DNA of 22,275 bases from positions 1 through 22,275 of the forward strand of contig DAHVFH010000104.1 of the NCBI GenBank assembly GCA_027317105.1. Direction: 5' to 3'. The notes beneath the pieces were generated by a model. That model was not told the origin of the DNA. It saw only the letters and a list, made by a program, of their open reading frames with translations, and did not search any database. This document shows positions 22,030 to 22,275 of the stretch, piece after piece (position 1 is the stretch's first letter; every line of letters begins with the position of its first letter). Origin of the DNA: Cytophagales bacterium (GTDB lineage: Bacteria > Bacteroidota > Bacteroidia > Cytophagales > Cyclobacteriaceae). The position numbers and the translations under genes are program-made.

Positions 22030-22275
22030 TAATTTTCTAAAGATAACTCCGGAAATCGTTTCGATTTTTAATATGAATACTCCAGGACTTGTGGATTTGA
22101 AGTAAATTTTAAGGAGGCCATCGGTATCTTGAGTAAACGAAGAAGGGCTCAAAGAGCGGCCTGTCATGTCGGTGAAGGAGACATTTGACACGAGTTGGCT
22201 AATGCCCCCAACATTAATTACTCCAGCAGAAGGGTTAGGATAAAGTGTAATACTTTGATCAGGAATTTGTTGAAT
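22018..22275 (-). CDS. C-terminus of a type IX secreted protein (T9SS type A sorting domain), partial
   Basis: On the minus strand the frame is open from the window edge at 22275 to TAG at 22020-22018 and codes for 85 residues. It has the pattern of a T9SS sorting domain: QSITLYPNPSAGVINV near its start, VSFTDMTGRSLSP in the middle, then SPGVFILKIETISG and the basic, hydrophobic end FRKLLAY. The YPNPxxG and PGxYxLxI elements are those by which the PorSS machinery recognises cargo to be passed over the outer membrane and anchored or released. The functional part of the protein lies outside the window. Its last bases overlap the stop of the shortened GIY-YIG frame on the other strand. Confidence 0.88.
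   Translation of the reverse strand: MQQIPDQSITLYPNPSAGVINVGGISQLVSNVSFTDMTGRSLSPSSFTQDTDGLLKIYFKSTSPGVFILKIETISGVIFRKLLAY

Overview
The window is chromosomal DNA of a member of the Bacteroidota, most likely a Cytophagales-type bacterium. The signs are a C-terminal type IX secretion sorting domain at the right edge, a lipoprotein of the TamA/BamA type (TamL), E1 alpha and beta subunits fused in one chain, a secreted protein made of MORN_2/YwqK repeats, few strong Shine-Dalgarno sequences, and promoter boxes of the Bacteroidota type (TAnnTTTG). Base composition is moderate, with AT-rich, repeat-littered spacers. Genus cannot be told from the sequence.

Layout. The left edge (1-1136) looks accessory: the first 36 codons of a probable transposase on the minus strand, then a RelE/ParE-type toxin-antitoxin operon with a recognisable promoter, then a gene-free stretch with small palindromes. 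Next come four co-directional acyl-CoA genes (1137-6726): a fusion of a zinc-independent MDR oxidoreductase with a MaoC/NodN-type enoyl-CoA hydratase, a FabG-like SDR, a long FadE-type acyl-CoA dehydrogenase, and a thiolase. Together they can make a complete CoA-ester cycle through (R)-3-hydroxyacyl-CoA without a FadB/FadJ protein. The spacers between these genes each carry a different low-complexity or palindromic sequence.

The centre (6843-12040) holds an exported MORN_2-repeat protein, purC, a STAS-domain anti-sigma-factor antagonist, ribonuclease Z (which seems to lack any ATG/GTG/TTG start), a YhhQ/VUT-type queuosine-precursor transporter, and a SpoU/TrmH-family RNA methyltransferase on the minus strand. 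The right half (12012-21309) holds the TamL-like Omp85 lipoprotein, the fused E1 dehydrogenase (minus), an exported CAP/SCP protein, a TerB-like protein (minus), an exported GDSL esterase, a penicillin-acylase-family Ntn hydrolase, and a small membrane protein coupled to it by a 4-base overlap. Convergent neighbours often touch or overlap at their ends.

The right edge has three tRNA genes (Ser-GCU, Arg-UCU, Pro-UGG) with a clear rho-independent terminator after the last, a shortened GIY-YIG reading frame, and the C-terminus of a T9SS cargo protein on the minus strand.

Most of the window is ordinary housekeeping and envelope metabolism. The observations most worth following are the MDR-MaoC fusion in its acyl-CoA cluster, the non-canonical start of ribonuclease Z, the damaged GIY-YIG gene, and the penicillin-acylase/small-membrane-protein pair. 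No CRISPR array, phage or recognisable defence island was seen.
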